From contig VGGV01000010.1 of assembly GCA_016868455.1 (NCBI GenBank), forward strand, positions 1-64,000: DNA of 64,000 nt, in the 5' to 3' direction. Of the stretch, positions 8,943 through 17,088 are shown piece after piece. Position numbers and translations under genes: made by a program. The notes under the pieces were generated by a model. It worked only from the letters and a program-made list of their open reading frames with translations, did not search any database and was not told the origin of the DNA. Source of the DNA: Bacteroidota bacterium. Its GTDB lineage: Bacteria; Bacteroidota; Bacteroidia; Chitinophagales; Chitinophagaceae. The number at the start of each line of letters is the position of its first letter. The stretch's first letter is position 1.

Positions 8943-9028
8943 TGCTGCATTAACGATTCATTGGGGATGTTGGAGAAAGACTGCAATAACAGTTCGCTAA
9001 AGTTAGTGCGGGCAAAGAAGATCAGGCA

Positions 9029-9060
9029 ATAAAAAAGGGCTTCATCACCGAAGCCCTTAA
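9029..9060 (-). terminator. Rho-independent terminator of the SWIB gene
   Basis: On the minus strand, AAGGGCTTC pairs with GAAGCCCTT around a 6-base loop, followed by a T-run. It lies 23 bp past the SWIB stop codon. Confidence 0.85.
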
Positions 9061-9082
9061 TCTGTTGATACCATCAGCTGGT

Positions 9083-9442
9083 TTAGCTCATGTGCTTGCT
9101 GAGAGCCTTGGCCACATCAAACATTGATACCTGGCCTCTGCCTTCGAAGATGGGTTTCAGCGCAGCATCGGTGTTGACCATGCGGCGGTTCTTGCTGTCC
9201 TGCAGTTTGTTTTTCTTAATGTGTGCCCAAATTCTTTTCACTGCTTCCGTGCGGGCCAGTGGTTTGTTGCCTACCACAGCAGCCAGGGCGGCGCTGGGGG
9301 TAAGGGGCTTCATAAAGGCGGCATTGGGTTTACGTTTGGCTTTAGCTTTGGGTTTTGCTTTTTTGGCGGCCTTTTTAGGAGCAGCTTTTCTTTTTGCGGG
9401 CTTCTTAGCAGCTTTTTTTGCAGCTTTCTTTTTTGTTGCCAT
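9083..9442 (-). CDS. SWIB/MDM2-domain protein with histone-H1-like Lys/Ala tail
   Basis: 119 residues in two parts. Residues 1-38 are almost only Lys, Ala, Pro and Arg, like histone H1 tails. Residues 43-119 form a SWIB domain: PLTPSAALAAVVG, LARTEAVKRIWAHIKKNKLQD, then NTDAALKPIFEG and FDVAKALSKHM. Proteins of this build occur in Bacteroidota and Chlamydiae and are thought to act on nucleoid structure; DNA binding is inferred from the basic tail. It is monocistronic with its own terminator. A TATATTTG box on the minus strand (9504-9511) may be its -7 element, with no clear -33 match. Confidence 0.88.
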   Translation of the reverse strand: MATKKKAAKKAAKKPAKRKAAPKKAAKKAKPKAKAKRKPNAAFMKPLTPSAALAAVVGNKPLARTEAVKRIWAHIKKNKLQDSKNRRMVNTDAALKPIFEGRGQVSMFDVAKALSKHMS

Positions 9443-9656
9443 GTTTGTTGATTTAGAATGTTAACGGGTTATGAAATGATGGCGTGCCTGTGCATACCGA
9501 TGCCAAATATAGGTTTTTTCAATTCCCCCAATGAAAAATGTGTTTTTTTCTTTCCACAAGACATGGCGTCTTCATCCTCTGTTATCCTGTTTTTAACATC
9601 CCCGGTAATGCCTTGCCCGTAGATAATGGGTAACTTTATAATATCAAATTCCGTAT

Positions 9657-10160
9657 ATGAAACAGCAACTCCCCCGCCGGTTATTTCTGGTGAAAATAAC
9701 AGCAGCGATTGCTTTTTCACTGGTATACTTTAATTCCTTTGCCCAAAAGGATACAACATCTCCCCGTATTATAGCGTCCGCCATACAGGCTGACCGGTGG
9801 GTGTTCACAGCAGAACGGTCAGACCCGGCCATCGGGCGCAATGTTTACCTCAGCAGCGGCTATGAGGTTCGCTGCAAGGGAGATACCCTTACAGTTAACC
9901 TTCCGTATGCCGGCACGATGCAGGGGCCTGCCCGTTTTCCTGACGGCAGCCGCCCGCTGGAATTTACCAGCACCAGCTTTACCATCAGTAAGGTGCAAAA
10001 AAGCAACGGCAAATGGATAGTGACACTGAAACCCAAAGACCACAATGATGTGGTCTCTTTTACCTTTACTTTTTTTGAAAACGGTAAAGCGTCATTGGAT
10101 GTGATACTTACCAACCGCAGCCCGATAGATTTTTATGGCACGGTGGAGCCGCTGAAGTAA
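9657..10160 (+). CDS. DUF4251 family secreted protein
   Basis: 167 residues with a signal peptide ending NSFAQKD. The mature part has the DUF4251 plan seen in many Bacteroidota proteins: VYLSSGYEVRCKGDTLTVNLPYAG, then PLEFTSTSFT, KWIVTLKPKD and the C-terminal ILTNRSPIDFYGTVEPL. It is rich in beta strands and of unknown function, probably periplasmic. The next gene begins 21 bp downstream, so they may be co-transcribed. Confidence 0.8.
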   Translation: MKQQLPRRLFLVKITAAIAFSLVYFNSFAQKDTTSPRIIASAIQADRWVFTAERSDPAIGRNVYLSSGYEVRCKGDTLTVNLPYAGTMQGPARFPDGSRPLEFTSTSFTISKVQKSNGKWIVTLKPKDHNDVVSFTFTFFENGKASLDVILTNRSPIDFYGTVEPLK

Positions 10161-10181
10161 CGCTCTTGCTATTTTTGCTTC

Positions 10182-10586
10182 GTGTCATTGTACATCGCAT
10201 CCCTCAATTCAGGCAGTAATGCCAACTACTATTATATCGGTAACGGCCAGGAGGCCCTATTGATTGATGCAGGTCTCAGTTGCCGGGAAACAGAGCGCCG
10301 GATGAAACAGCTCCGCCTTGCCATGGGACAGGTAAAGGCGTTGTTTGTATCGCATGAACATGCCGACCACATCAGCGGGGTGCCGGGCATTGCAAAAAAA
10401 TACCAGTTGCCGGTTTATATTACAGCAACTACAATGCGGCATGCCAATCTGCCGCTCGATGCTGCAATGGTAAGGTCTTTTAAACATGGTAAAGCTGTTT
10501 CAGTTGGGGCTTTATCGGTATTGCCCTTCCGTAAAAGCCATGATGCTGCCGACCCGCACAGTTTTATGGTGAGCTGGTGGCGGTAA
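10182..10586 (+). pseudogene. WalJ/YycJ-like metallo-beta-lactamase-fold hydrolase, 3' half lost
   Basis: The N-terminal half reads as a WalJ-type MBL hydrolase: SLNSGSNANYYYIGNG, LLIDAGLSCRETERRM, the metal motif SHEHADHISG and FRKSHDAADPHSFMV. After PHSFMVS the protein ends WWR-stop, whereas members of this family run to about 260 residues. The break coincides with the beginning of a MATE transporter fragment. Bases 10571-10586 already belong to that gene in another frame. Start is the GTG at 10182. The product would lack the second half of the metal site and is probably inactive. Confidence 0.8.
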
Positions 10587-11134
10587 CCGGAGGCACACAT
10601 GCATCGGCCGGTTACCAGATTGCCATTCGTAATGTGGTATTTTTTATTCTTCCGGCATGGGGACTGAATAATGCTGCTGCCACCCTGGTGGGGCAAAACC
10701 TGGGCGCCAAACAACCGGAAAGGGCAGAGAAAAGTGTGCTGCTGACAACAAAATACAATGCTATCTTTATGTCGGGTGTGATGCTGCTCTTCATTCTCTT
10801 TGCCCGTCCGATCATCCGCATTTTCACATCTGTACCGGAAGATCTGTATTATGGCGCAACGTCATTGCAGATCATCGGGGCCGGTTATATTTTCTACGGC
10901 ATCGGCATGGTAATGATACAAGCCCTGAATGGCGCCGGCGATACCCGGCCCCCAACCTGGATCAATTTCTTTGCCTTCTGGCTCTTCCAGGTACCGCTGG
11001 CCTACCTGCTGGTAAAAGTGTTCAATATGGGAGTGGCAGGAGCCTTTATTGCCATACCCGTGGCAGAAACCGCACTGGCACTGGCGGCATACTATTATTT
11101 CAGCAAGGGAAAGTGGAAGGAGGTGAAAGTATAG
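10565..11134 (+). pseudogene. MATE-family efflux transporter, C-terminal fragment
   Basis: The open frame encodes about 189 residues equal to the last 40% of a MATE pump: ILPAWGLNNAAATLVGQNLG, then QALNGAGDTRPPTWINFF and AGAFIAIPVAETALALAAYYYF. About six helices remain of the usual twelve. The frame extends upstream of the GTG at 10577 (E-L before V-A-V) until it meets the WalJ-like sequence, so the 5' half is missing rather than simply mis-started. MATE proteins export cationic drugs using Na+ or H+ gradients. The fragment is unlikely to be functional. Confidence 0.8.
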
Positions 11135-11157
11135 TGGGGATGAAGTAAAATCTACAG

Positions 11158-11222
11158 GATACGAAGTATGAAATACAAAATGCAGGTACTGCAAACTCAT
11201 TTTATTTCGTACTTCGTATTTC
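11158..11222. repeat. Long imperfect inverted repeat (about 25-bp arms)
   Basis: The left arm (11158-11182) contains ATACGAAGTATGAAATAC and the right arm (11198-11222) its near reverse complement, GTACTTCGTATTTC at the end. The two arms differ at few positions and enclose about 15 bases. The element fills the gap between the MATE fragment and the AI-2E-type permease gene. There is no T-tract, so it is more like a hairpin repeat than a terminator. Confidence 0.7.
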
Positions 11223-11238
11223 TTACTTTTAACCTGCT

Positions 11239-12282
11239 ATGAGTGATGTTATCAGCCAGAACCGGGTACGGCAGTTTTTCTTTATCCTGATCATCCTGCT
11301 GCTGTTTATTTTACTCTTCCTGGAATTGAATATTTTTTTGCCGGCCCTGCTGGGGGCCATCACCCTGTACATATTGCTCCACAAATGGATGTTGTATCTC
11401 ACGGAAAAAAAGAAATGGCGCAGGGGATGGACGACCGTACTGCTGATGCTTTTTTCGCTGGTGGTCATGCTGCTGCCGGTGGGTTTGCTGATCAACATGC
11501 TTTCTTCCAAAGTGAATTATGCCATACAGCATTCGGCCGAGCTGACCGCAGCTCTTAATACCGTGGTGGCGGATATTGACCGGCAGTTTGACATCAAACT
11601 GCTCAGCGAGGAGAACATCCACAAAATCGGGACCGGTATTGCCAACAGCCTGCCGCAGATACTGGGGGCCACCTTCAACACCCTTACCAATATTTTCTTC
11701 ATGTATTTCATTCTGTACTTCATGCTGGTGAACAGCCGGAAGATGGAAGACTCGCTGTATGAACACATACCGCTGAAAGATGAGAATCTGGCCAAAATCG
11801 GAAAGGAAATCCATACCATGGTATATTCCAACGCTATTGGTATCCCGCTGATCGCTTTTGCACAGGGATTGATTGCCCTGCCATTTTACCTGATCATCGG
11901 GGTAAAAGAGCCCTGGTTCTGGTTCGGCGTTACCTGTATTGCGGCCATGCTACCGGTGGTGGGCGCCGCACTGGCCTATGTGCCGCTGGCCATCATCTTT
12001 TTTGCCAATGACGAAACCATGAAAGGACTGCTGACGGTGGTATATGGTTTTGGTATAATTGGCACAGTGGACAATGTGCTTCGTTTTTCCCTGTTGAAAA
12101 AACTGGGCAATGTGCACCCGCTGATCACCGTATTCGGCGTTATAATAGGCCTCAGTCTTTTTGGTTTTATCGGTCTGATTTTTGGCCCGCTGCTGATCTC
12201 CCTGTTTTTGCTCCTGCTGAAAATCTATACCAGCGAATTCGTAACCAAACAAAGGGCTATCAATAAGATTATGGAAAACTGA
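11239..12282 (+). CDS. AI-2E family (TqsA/PerM) membrane transporter
   Basis: 347 residues with about eight TM helices: two at the N-terminus (FFFILIILLLFILLFLELNI), one after WTTVLLM, a soluble helical part (residues 95-145), then a helix bundle that includes PLIAFAQGLIALPFYLIIGV and the signature PLITVFGVIIGLSLFGFIGL with IFGPLL close by. Members export AI-2 (TqsA) or act as Na+/H+ or unknown permeases, so the substrate cannot be assigned. It stands alone behind an inverted repeat. The 266 bp downstream have no clear gene. Confidence 0.88.
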   Translation: MSDVISQNRVRQFFFILIILLLFILLFLELNIFLPALLGAITLYILLHKWMLYLTEKKKWRRGWTTVLLMLFSLVVMLLPVGLLINMLSSKVNYAIQHSAELTAALNTVVADIDRQFDIKLLSEENIHKIGTGIANSLPQILGATFNTLTNIFFMYFILYFMLVNSRKMEDSLYEHIPLKDENLAKIGKEIHTMVYSNAIGIPLIAFAQGLIALPFYLIIGVKEPWFWFGVTCIAAMLPVVGAALAYVPLAIIFFANDETMKGLLTVVYGFGIIGTVDNVLRFSLLKKLGNVHPLITVFGVIIGLSLFGFIGLIFGPLLISLFLLLLKIYTSEFVTKQRAINKIMEN

Positions 12283-12548
12283 GAACAATGTTTTTCCGGC
12301 AGTCACCTGATGGCGTGGTATCATAACAAAATTCTTTATCCCTTTTTCAAAAACTCACCCGCATTCGTAGTTTCCCCTGCCGTACTGATTCTTCTTTTTT
12401 CGTATTTCTTCGCACTGAAATAAAAAATACCTCTTCATCGCTTGCACAGTCAGCCATTGCATAATATTTTGGCACTGCTTTACGTTTTCAAAATCCAGCT
12501 GCAGTTAATACCTGCCGGCTGGATACCCTAAGAAAAACCGTACCCTCA

Positions 12549-13150
12549 GTGAGAAACTTTTTGTTTCCTGTAGTCATTGGAATATTGTGCATCTCATTCA
12601 CAATAATCCCTGCAGAGCCGGCCGGCAAGCCCGGCGATTCCGTTGCTGCTTCTCCCACCGTCAGCACAACATCAACAACAAATACACCGGATGCAGGAGA
12701 TGCGCTGTACAACCGCATTTGTCTTCAGCAATACGGTTTGTCCAGACAAGCATTTGACCATGCCTGGAAGGGCTACCGGTATTTGCTGGAGCATAACAAA
12801 ATATCCCGCAGTAATTACCTGACCATCTGCGATTTCAGCCAGTCATCCAGGGATTTTATGTTACTGCCAATACCTATTTCGGCAAACATGGTTTTTCGCT
12901 CCGGCTGAATGGAGTGGACCCCGGATTTAACGATAAAGCATTCCTGAGGACCATTGTAATACACGGCGCTGATTATGTAAATGCAGCAAGAGTGAGTGCC
13001 GGTATGTATATGGGCCGGAGCTGGGGCTGCCCGGCTGTGCCGCAAAAAGAATCAGCTGCACTTATCCATACAATAAAAAACGGAACCTGTTTATTTATCT
13101 ACCATCCTTCCGGGAATTATCTGCTCAAATCAAAAATATTAAACGGTTGA
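12549..13150 (+). pseudogene. Murein L,D-transpeptidase (YkuD_2 type), internal deletion
   Basis: The first part (GTG at 12549) gives a signal peptide, a low-complexity Thr/Ser/Ala linker and CDFSQSSR, the strand that opens a YkuD_2 catalytic domain. It then leaves frame and stops at 12908. The second part continues in another frame from 12851: GFYVTANTYFGKHGFSLRL, GVDPGFNDKAF, IVIHGADYV and GRSWGCPAVP with the catalytic Cys. About 30 residues that normally join SQSSR to GFYVT are missing. Homologues carry a second QSS just before GFYVT, so deletion between short repeats is plausible. These enzymes form 3-3 crosslinks or attach proteins to peptidoglycan. Confidence 0.78.
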
Positions 13151-13181
13151 TTGGACACAAACAAGGATGGATGATAACAAA

Positions 13182-13215
13182 AGTCCCGGCCCACCCTATG
13201 GCCGGGCTTTTTTGA
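13182..13215 (+). terminator. Rho-independent terminator after the L,D-transpeptidase gene
   Basis: The stem GTCCCGGCC / GGCCGGGC with a 7-8 base loop is followed by CTTTTTTG. It lies about 30 bp beyond the last stop codon of the broken transpeptidase gene. Confidence 0.8.
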
Positions 13216-13216
13216 G

Positions 13217-13276
13217 CCTCACCCCTGCCTGCCTGCCGGCAGGCCCAGCCCCTCTCTATAAATGGAGAGGGGAGTA
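13217..13276. repeat. Composite palindromic repeat (families B and C)
   Basis: It begins with a CCTCACCCC word, has a perfect GCCTGCCGGCAGGC palindrome at 13231-13244, then CCCCTCTCTATAAATGGAGAGGGG. The outer part matches the elements at 15227, 62676 and 62912; the inner palindrome matches the one at 52779. It sits just after the terminator and 9 bp before the stop of the NRAMP-type gene. Confidence 0.75.
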
Positions 13277-13285
13277 GTTGCCGTG

Positions 13286-14521
13286 TTAATAAAATTCCCG
13301 GATGCTTTGCTGAATAGTGAGGATGCTCATCCACGTCATAAGCGCCACAACAAGCCAGCCGCTGATGTACATCCAGAGCGGATGTTTATAAGAAGGAAAC
13401 AGTTTTTTCTTTGTAACGGCAATCAGCATAATCGTCAGTGCCACCGGCAGAATCAATCCGTTCAATATACCCGCCATCACCAGAATAGCAGAAGGTGTTT
13501 GCCGGAGTGTAATAAACATAAGAGCGGAGAAAAGGATAAACCCGGAAATTATCCAGCGTTGATTTTTTCCCAGTGCGGGGCTGAATGTTTTCCAGAAAGA
13601 AACCGAGGTGAACGATGCCCCGATTACAGAAGTAATGGCTGCGCACCAGAGCACCACTCCAAAAAACTTATATCCTGCATTGCCCGCCGCAATCTGAAAT
13701 ACCGAAGCTGCGGGATTTTTTTCTGCCAGCGCCGCCCCGCTCCACACCACTCCCAATGCCGCCAGAAACAATATATAGCGCATGATAGCCGTAACGATGA
13801 TGCCGGTAACGGAGCTTTTGTTTACCTGCGGAATGGCGGCCACTCCTTTTACATTTGCATCCAGCAAGCGATGCGCACCCGCAAAACTGATATAACCCCC
13901 CACGGTACCGCCCACCAGCGCCACAATCATTTTCACATCAATTTCTTTGGGCCAGAATGTGTGTTCAATTGCTTTCGCATAAGGTGGGTGCGAAGCAAAC
14001 ATAACATAAAGCGTAAGCCCGATCATGGCAGCGCCAAGAATCTTTACAAACAGGTCAATGGCTTTGCCTGCTTCTTTTGTCCAGAATATGATTAAGGCGA
14101 TAATACAACTGACCGCCGCTCCCCATTTTGCATCCATGCCGGTAAGCACCTCGAGGCCAAGACCGCAACCTGCAATATTGCCTACATTGAATGCCAGGCC
14201 ACCGAAGGCCACCAATGCCGCCAGTACATAACCAAGACCCGGCCACAACCGGTTCGACAAATCCTGGGCCCTGTTTTCGCTGACGGTAATGATGCGCCAG
14301 ATATTGAGCTGGGCGCCGATATCAATGATAACAGAAATAAGAATAACGAAGCCAAAACCGGTAAGCAGTTGCTGTGTAAAAACGCTGGTGTTGTTTAAAA
14401 ATCCCGGGCCAATGGCCGAGGTGGCCATGAGAAAGGCTGCACCTAATATAGGGCCTCCCCAACCCCTCCGGAGGAGGGGCTTATGAAGACTTTGGTTCAC
14501 CGGAGATTGGTCACTTGCCAT
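13286..14521 (-). CDS. ycsG: NRAMP-family transporter of the YcsG type (5-oxoproline locus)
   Basis: 411 residues from the ATG at 14521, which overlaps the pxpA stop by 11 bp; the upstream in-frame ATG at 14584 would give a 74-bp overlap. About eleven TM helices follow, starting GAAFLMATSAIGPGFLNNTS, a TM1 motif of the NRAMP superfamily. The DPGN metal motif of true Mn/Fe transporters is replaced by GPGF, as in YcsG-like members that lie with 5-oxoprolinase genes in Bacillus, so the substrate may be an organic acid or ammonium. Residues about 10-23 (SLHKPLLRRGWGGP) derive from a palindromic repeat inserted in frame ahead of TM1. Confidence 0.8.
   Translation of the reverse strand: MASDQSPVNQSLHKPLLRRGWGGPILGAAFLMATSAIGPGFLNNTSVFTQQLLTGFGFVILISVIIDIGAQLNIWRIITVSENRAQDLSNRLWPGLGYVLAALVAFGGLAFNVGNIAGCGLGLEVLTGMDAKWGAAVSCIIALIIFWTKEAGKAIDLFVKILGAAMIGLTLYVMFASHPPYAKAIEHTFWPKEIDVKMIVALVGGTVGGYISFAGAHRLLDANVKGVAAIPQVNKSSVTGIIVTAIMRYILFLAALGVVWSGAALAEKNPAASVFQIAAGNAGYKFFGVVLWCAAITSVIGASFTSVSFWKTFSPALGKNQRWIISGFILFSALMFITLRQTPSAILVMAGILNGLILPVALTIMLIAVTKKKLFPSYKHPLWMYISGWLVVALMTWMSILTIQQSIREFY
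14454..14492. repeat. Palindromic repeat family A, inside the NRAMP-type gene
   Basis: The core is CCCCTCCGGAGGAGGGG followed by CTTATGAAGACTTT. The copy at 33864-33903 in polA has the same core and the same GAAGACT tail. Here it encodes residues about 10-23 of the transporter on the opposite strand. Confidence 0.7.
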
Positions 14522-15296
14522 TATCCCCTGTTTTGATAGCTTCATGAATTGCTTTTGCAAATTCAACCGCATGTTTACCATCACCGTGTATACAGATGGT
14601 TTCGGCGAGAACCGGAATTTCTTTCCCTGACAGGCTGGTTACTGTTCCCCGGTTCAGCATCTGCATTGCCTGCTTTACTGCGTCAGTTGTTTTTTCAATC
14701 ATTGCACCGGGTTCAGAACGGGGAGTTAATGAACCGTCATCCCGGTAAGTACGGTCGGCAAATACCTCGCTGGCGGTTTTAAGTCCAAGCATTTTGGCCT
14801 CACTGATGGAATAGCTGCCGCTTAATCCATAGAGCACAAGACCGCTGTCAAAATCCATCACGGCCCTTGCAATTATATTGGCTGTTAAAGCATCCCTTGC
14901 TGATAGATTGTACAGAGCGCCATGGGGTTTTACATGGTGGAGTTTTGCTCCGCAATGGTCTGCCACCTCTTTCAGTATGATCAGTTGCTGGATTATCAGT
15001 TCATACAATTCCTGTACCGGCAGGTTCATTTCCGTTCTTCCAAAATTTTCCCTGTCTTGAAATGAAGGGTGCGCCCCGACAGCCACACCATATTTTAAGC
15101 ACAACTGAATTGTTTGTTCCATGATGGCAGCATTACCGGCATGATAGCCGCAGGCAATATTTGCAGCCTGTATATACGGCATCAGCAATTCATCATTGCC
15201 GGTGCCTTCGCCCATATCGCAATTGACCTCACCCCTGACCCCTCTCCATTCATGGAGCGGGGAGGTTGTGGGAGTATTTTTTGCTTCATTATTCAC
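14511..15296 (-). CDS. pxpA: 5-oxoprolinase subunit A (LamB/YcsF family)
   Basis: 261 residues. The LamB/YcsF fold is shown by VNCDMGEG at residue 24, IACGYHAGN, VGAHPSFQD, HVKPHGALYN and the C-terminal CIHGDGKHAVEFA. PxpA with PxpB and PxpC opens 5-oxoproline to glutamate using ATP. The start overlaps the end of pxpC by 4 bp (ATGA), so translation is probably coupled. Residues about 9-23 (PTTSPLHEWRGVRGE) are an in-frame palindromic repeat; homologues begin directly before NCDMGEG. Confidence 0.93.
   Translation of the reverse strand: MNNEAKNTPTTSPLHEWRGVRGEVNCDMGEGTGNDELLMPYIQAANIACGYHAGNAAIMEQTIQLCLKYGVAVGAHPSFQDRENFGRTEMNLPVQELYELIIQQLIILKEVADHCGAKLHHVKPHGALYNLSARDALTANIIARAVMDFDSGLVLYGLSGSYSISEAKMLGLKTASEVFADRTYRDDGSLTPRSEPGAMIEKTTDAVKQAMQMLNRGTVTSLSGKEIPVLAETICIHGDGKHAVEFAKAIHEAIKTGDNGK
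15227..15272. repeat. Palindromic repeat family B, inside pxpA
   Basis: The stem CCCCTCTCCATTCATGGAGCGGGG is next to CCTCACCCCTGA. Read in the pxpA sense it gives SPLHEWRGVRGE, in the same codon phase as the copies inside the amidase gene at 62676 and 62912. Confidence 0.75.
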
Positions 15297-16273
15297 CCAT
15301 TGAAATATTGTTGCAGCCTGAAAGTACAGGCATTTCGTAATTGCTGCAAATGTTGTTGCTGCTGCAGGTACAGGTTTTCAGCAATGGCCTGCTCGGTTAT
15401 ACGGAACTGAATTTTATCACCTGCCCTCCGTTGCGCCAGTTTTGAATGATGCGCTGTTATTGCATGGGCAATCCGGGGATAGCCTCCGGTGGTCTGGTGA
15501 TCTGCCATGAGTATAATGAGCTTGCCGTCGGGCAATAACTGCACCGTGCCAAAACTGACGGCAGAAGAAACCAGTTCTTCATTGGTCATTGCCGGAAGCG
15601 GAATATTGTTCAGCCGGTAGCCCATGCGGTCAGATTGCTGTGTTATGACAAAGGAGGTCATCGTGAAATTTTCTTTTGACTCTGTGGTGAGCCGGTGCCA
15701 CTCATGGCCGGGCAGCACCCATATTTCATTCGGGATATCCTCTCTTTGGTCGTCGGCTTTCCATGGCAGCACTATAAATTCAGATTGTCCGGGTGTGGAG
15801 GGAAAAGACTGGCAAAGCAGTATCTCATCCCCTTTTTGCAGGTTACGGCCATGGCAGCCTCCGGCTTTTGCTTTCAGGTTGGTGCTGTAGCTGCCCAGCC
15901 ATTTACTAATGTCAAGGCCGCCTGCTATGGCCAGGTAAGCTCTTGCGCCATATACCGGCCTGTGAAATTGCAGCACATCATTTTTATTTACCCATACAGG
16001 ATGCAGATGTGCAACAGGGTCACCATTGATGGTAGCTGAAAAATCTGCCCCGCTTATGGCTATTAATGCCGGGTAGCCAAATAAAAAAACTGAAGCGGGA
16101 AAGTGCATTTCTATCACGGCTTCTTCGGGGTGGTTGCCCACCAGTGCATTGGCAATATACATGGCATATTTATCCATGGCGCCGGAAGGGTTGATCCCCA
16201 GGTGCTGGTAGCCGAAGCGGCCACCATCCTGTACGGTGTCCAGTATACCGGCTTTGATGATTTGTATACTCAT
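15293..16273 (-). CDS. pxpC: 5-oxoprolinase subunit C (biotin-dependent carboxyltransferase family)
   Basis: 326 residues. The family start IIKAGILDTVQDGGRFGYQH is complete, followed by GINPSGAMDKYA, ISGADFSATINGDPV, YLAIAGGLDI and the C-terminal MADHQTTGGYPRIAH. This is the AHS2/KipA family, the partner of PxpB. It overlaps pxpB by 4 bp and pxpA by 4 bp, a tight operon order B-C-A. A Gln-rich tail (LQQQQHLQQLRN) extends slightly past the usual family end. Confidence 0.93.
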   Translation of the reverse strand: MSIQIIKAGILDTVQDGGRFGYQHLGINPSGAMDKYAMYIANALVGNHPEEAVIEMHFPASVFLFGYPALIAISGADFSATINGDPVAHLHPVWVNKNDVLQFHRPVYGARAYLAIAGGLDISKWLGSYSTNLKAKAGGCHGRNLQKGDEILLCQSFPSTPGQSEFIVLPWKADDQREDIPNEIWVLPGHEWHRLTTESKENFTMTSFVITQQSDRMGYRLNNIPLPAMTNEELVSSAVSFGTVQLLPDGKLIILMADHQTTGGYPRIAHAITAHHSKLAQRRAGDKIQFRITEQAIAENLYLQQQQHLQQLRNACTFRLQQYFNG

Positions 16274-16308
16274 GTATCTCCCTGACTACTCTCTTTAAGG
16301 AGAGCGGA
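16268..16308. repeat. Decayed family-B palindrome at the pxpB 3' end
   Basis: Read on the minus strand, ACTCCGCTCTCC, a short loop, GAGAG and AGTCAGGGAG follow the same order as in the family-B copies at 62912. It encodes the last residues of PxpB (SALLKESSQGD), in the same codon phase as the other copies. It is shorter and more diverged, so the assignment is tentative. Confidence 0.45.
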
Positions 16309-17034
16309 GTTTTGAATTTCCCTGAAATCGTTTTTACTGATTGAAAAAAACTGCACCTGGTCCCCTGCCTGCAGCAGCACCGGTTCCTCCCTTTCAGCAT
16401 CAAATAACTTCCATGGCGTTCTGCCAATAATATGCCAGCCGCCTGGTGAATCCAACGGGTAAATACCGGTTTGACTGCCTGCAACTCCCACACTGTCTGC
16501 CGCTACATTTACCGGCTGTGGTTTGCGGGGCATTGCAATCTTTTCATCCACCTGGCCCATATAGGCAAACCCGGGGAGAAAGCCGAGCATAAAGACCCTG
16601 TATGTTTTTGATGTATGCAGCGCTATTACTTCTTCCGGTGAAATATTATTGGCTGCAGCCAGGCGGAAAATATCCGGCGCAAACTCACTGTCATAACATA
16701 CCGGTATCCGCATCATTTTCCCGGGTGTTTCCTGTAGAAAGATGTTTTCCTTTAATCTTTGTTCTGCCTGTTCTATCATCCATTCAATTGCTGTGATATT
16801 TCCTGCTGTTTTTTTAACCTTCGGCAGATCAAAATACACAGTTAACGAACTGTAAGCAGGCACCAGTTCTGTCATTCCGGCAAGGGGATGTTGTTCCCAT
16901 TGAAAGAACCGGGAAAGAACCGAGATATTGATTTGTTCATCAATACAGTTTCCAAAATCAATTGTAATGGCAGAATCGCCCAGCGGAAATATGCGGTATG
17001 AAAAAGATGGCGGGTTCATACTAAACCTGTTCAA
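16270..17034 (-). CDS. pxpB: 5-oxoprolinase subunit B (KipI family)
   Basis: 254 residues. KipI/AHS1 motifs: IFPLGDSAITIDFG, MTELVPAYSSLTVYFD, IPVCYDSEFAPD, then FMLGFLPGFAYMG, MPRKPQPVNVAADSVGVAG and SPGGWHIIGRTP. It forms the enzyme with PxpC and PxpA. It is first in the operon, and the 54 bp between it and the divergent radical SAM gene must hold both promoters. The last dozen residues appear to come from a diverged palindromic repeat. Confidence 0.93.
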   Translation of the reverse strand: MNRFSMNPPSFSYRIFPLGDSAITIDFGNCIDEQINISVLSRFFQWEQHPLAGMTELVPAYSSLTVYFDLPKVKKTAGNITAIEWMIEQAEQRLKENIFLQETPGKMMRIPVCYDSEFAPDIFRLAAANNISPEEVIALHTSKTYRVFMLGFLPGFAYMGQVDEKIAMPRKPQPVNVAADSVGVAGSQTGIYPLDSPGGWHIIGRTPWKLFDAEREEPVLLQAGDQVQFFSISKNDFREIQNSALLKESSQGDT

Positions 17035-17088
17035 GGTACAACTTCCTCCACTCCGGGAAAACGGCTCTGGCCGTGAAGCAGTACCTTT

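Noticed and set aside
9090-9464. Plus-strand frames opposite the SWIB gene
   Set aside because: They are complements of the Lys/Ala codon repeats (Phe/Ala/Leu-rich) and carry no start context or family match.
13262-14095. Long plus-strand open frame (277 codons) opposite the NRAMP-type gene
   Set aside because: It is antisense to a clear transporter gene, rich in His, Arg and Cys with no family pattern, typical of a shadow frame.
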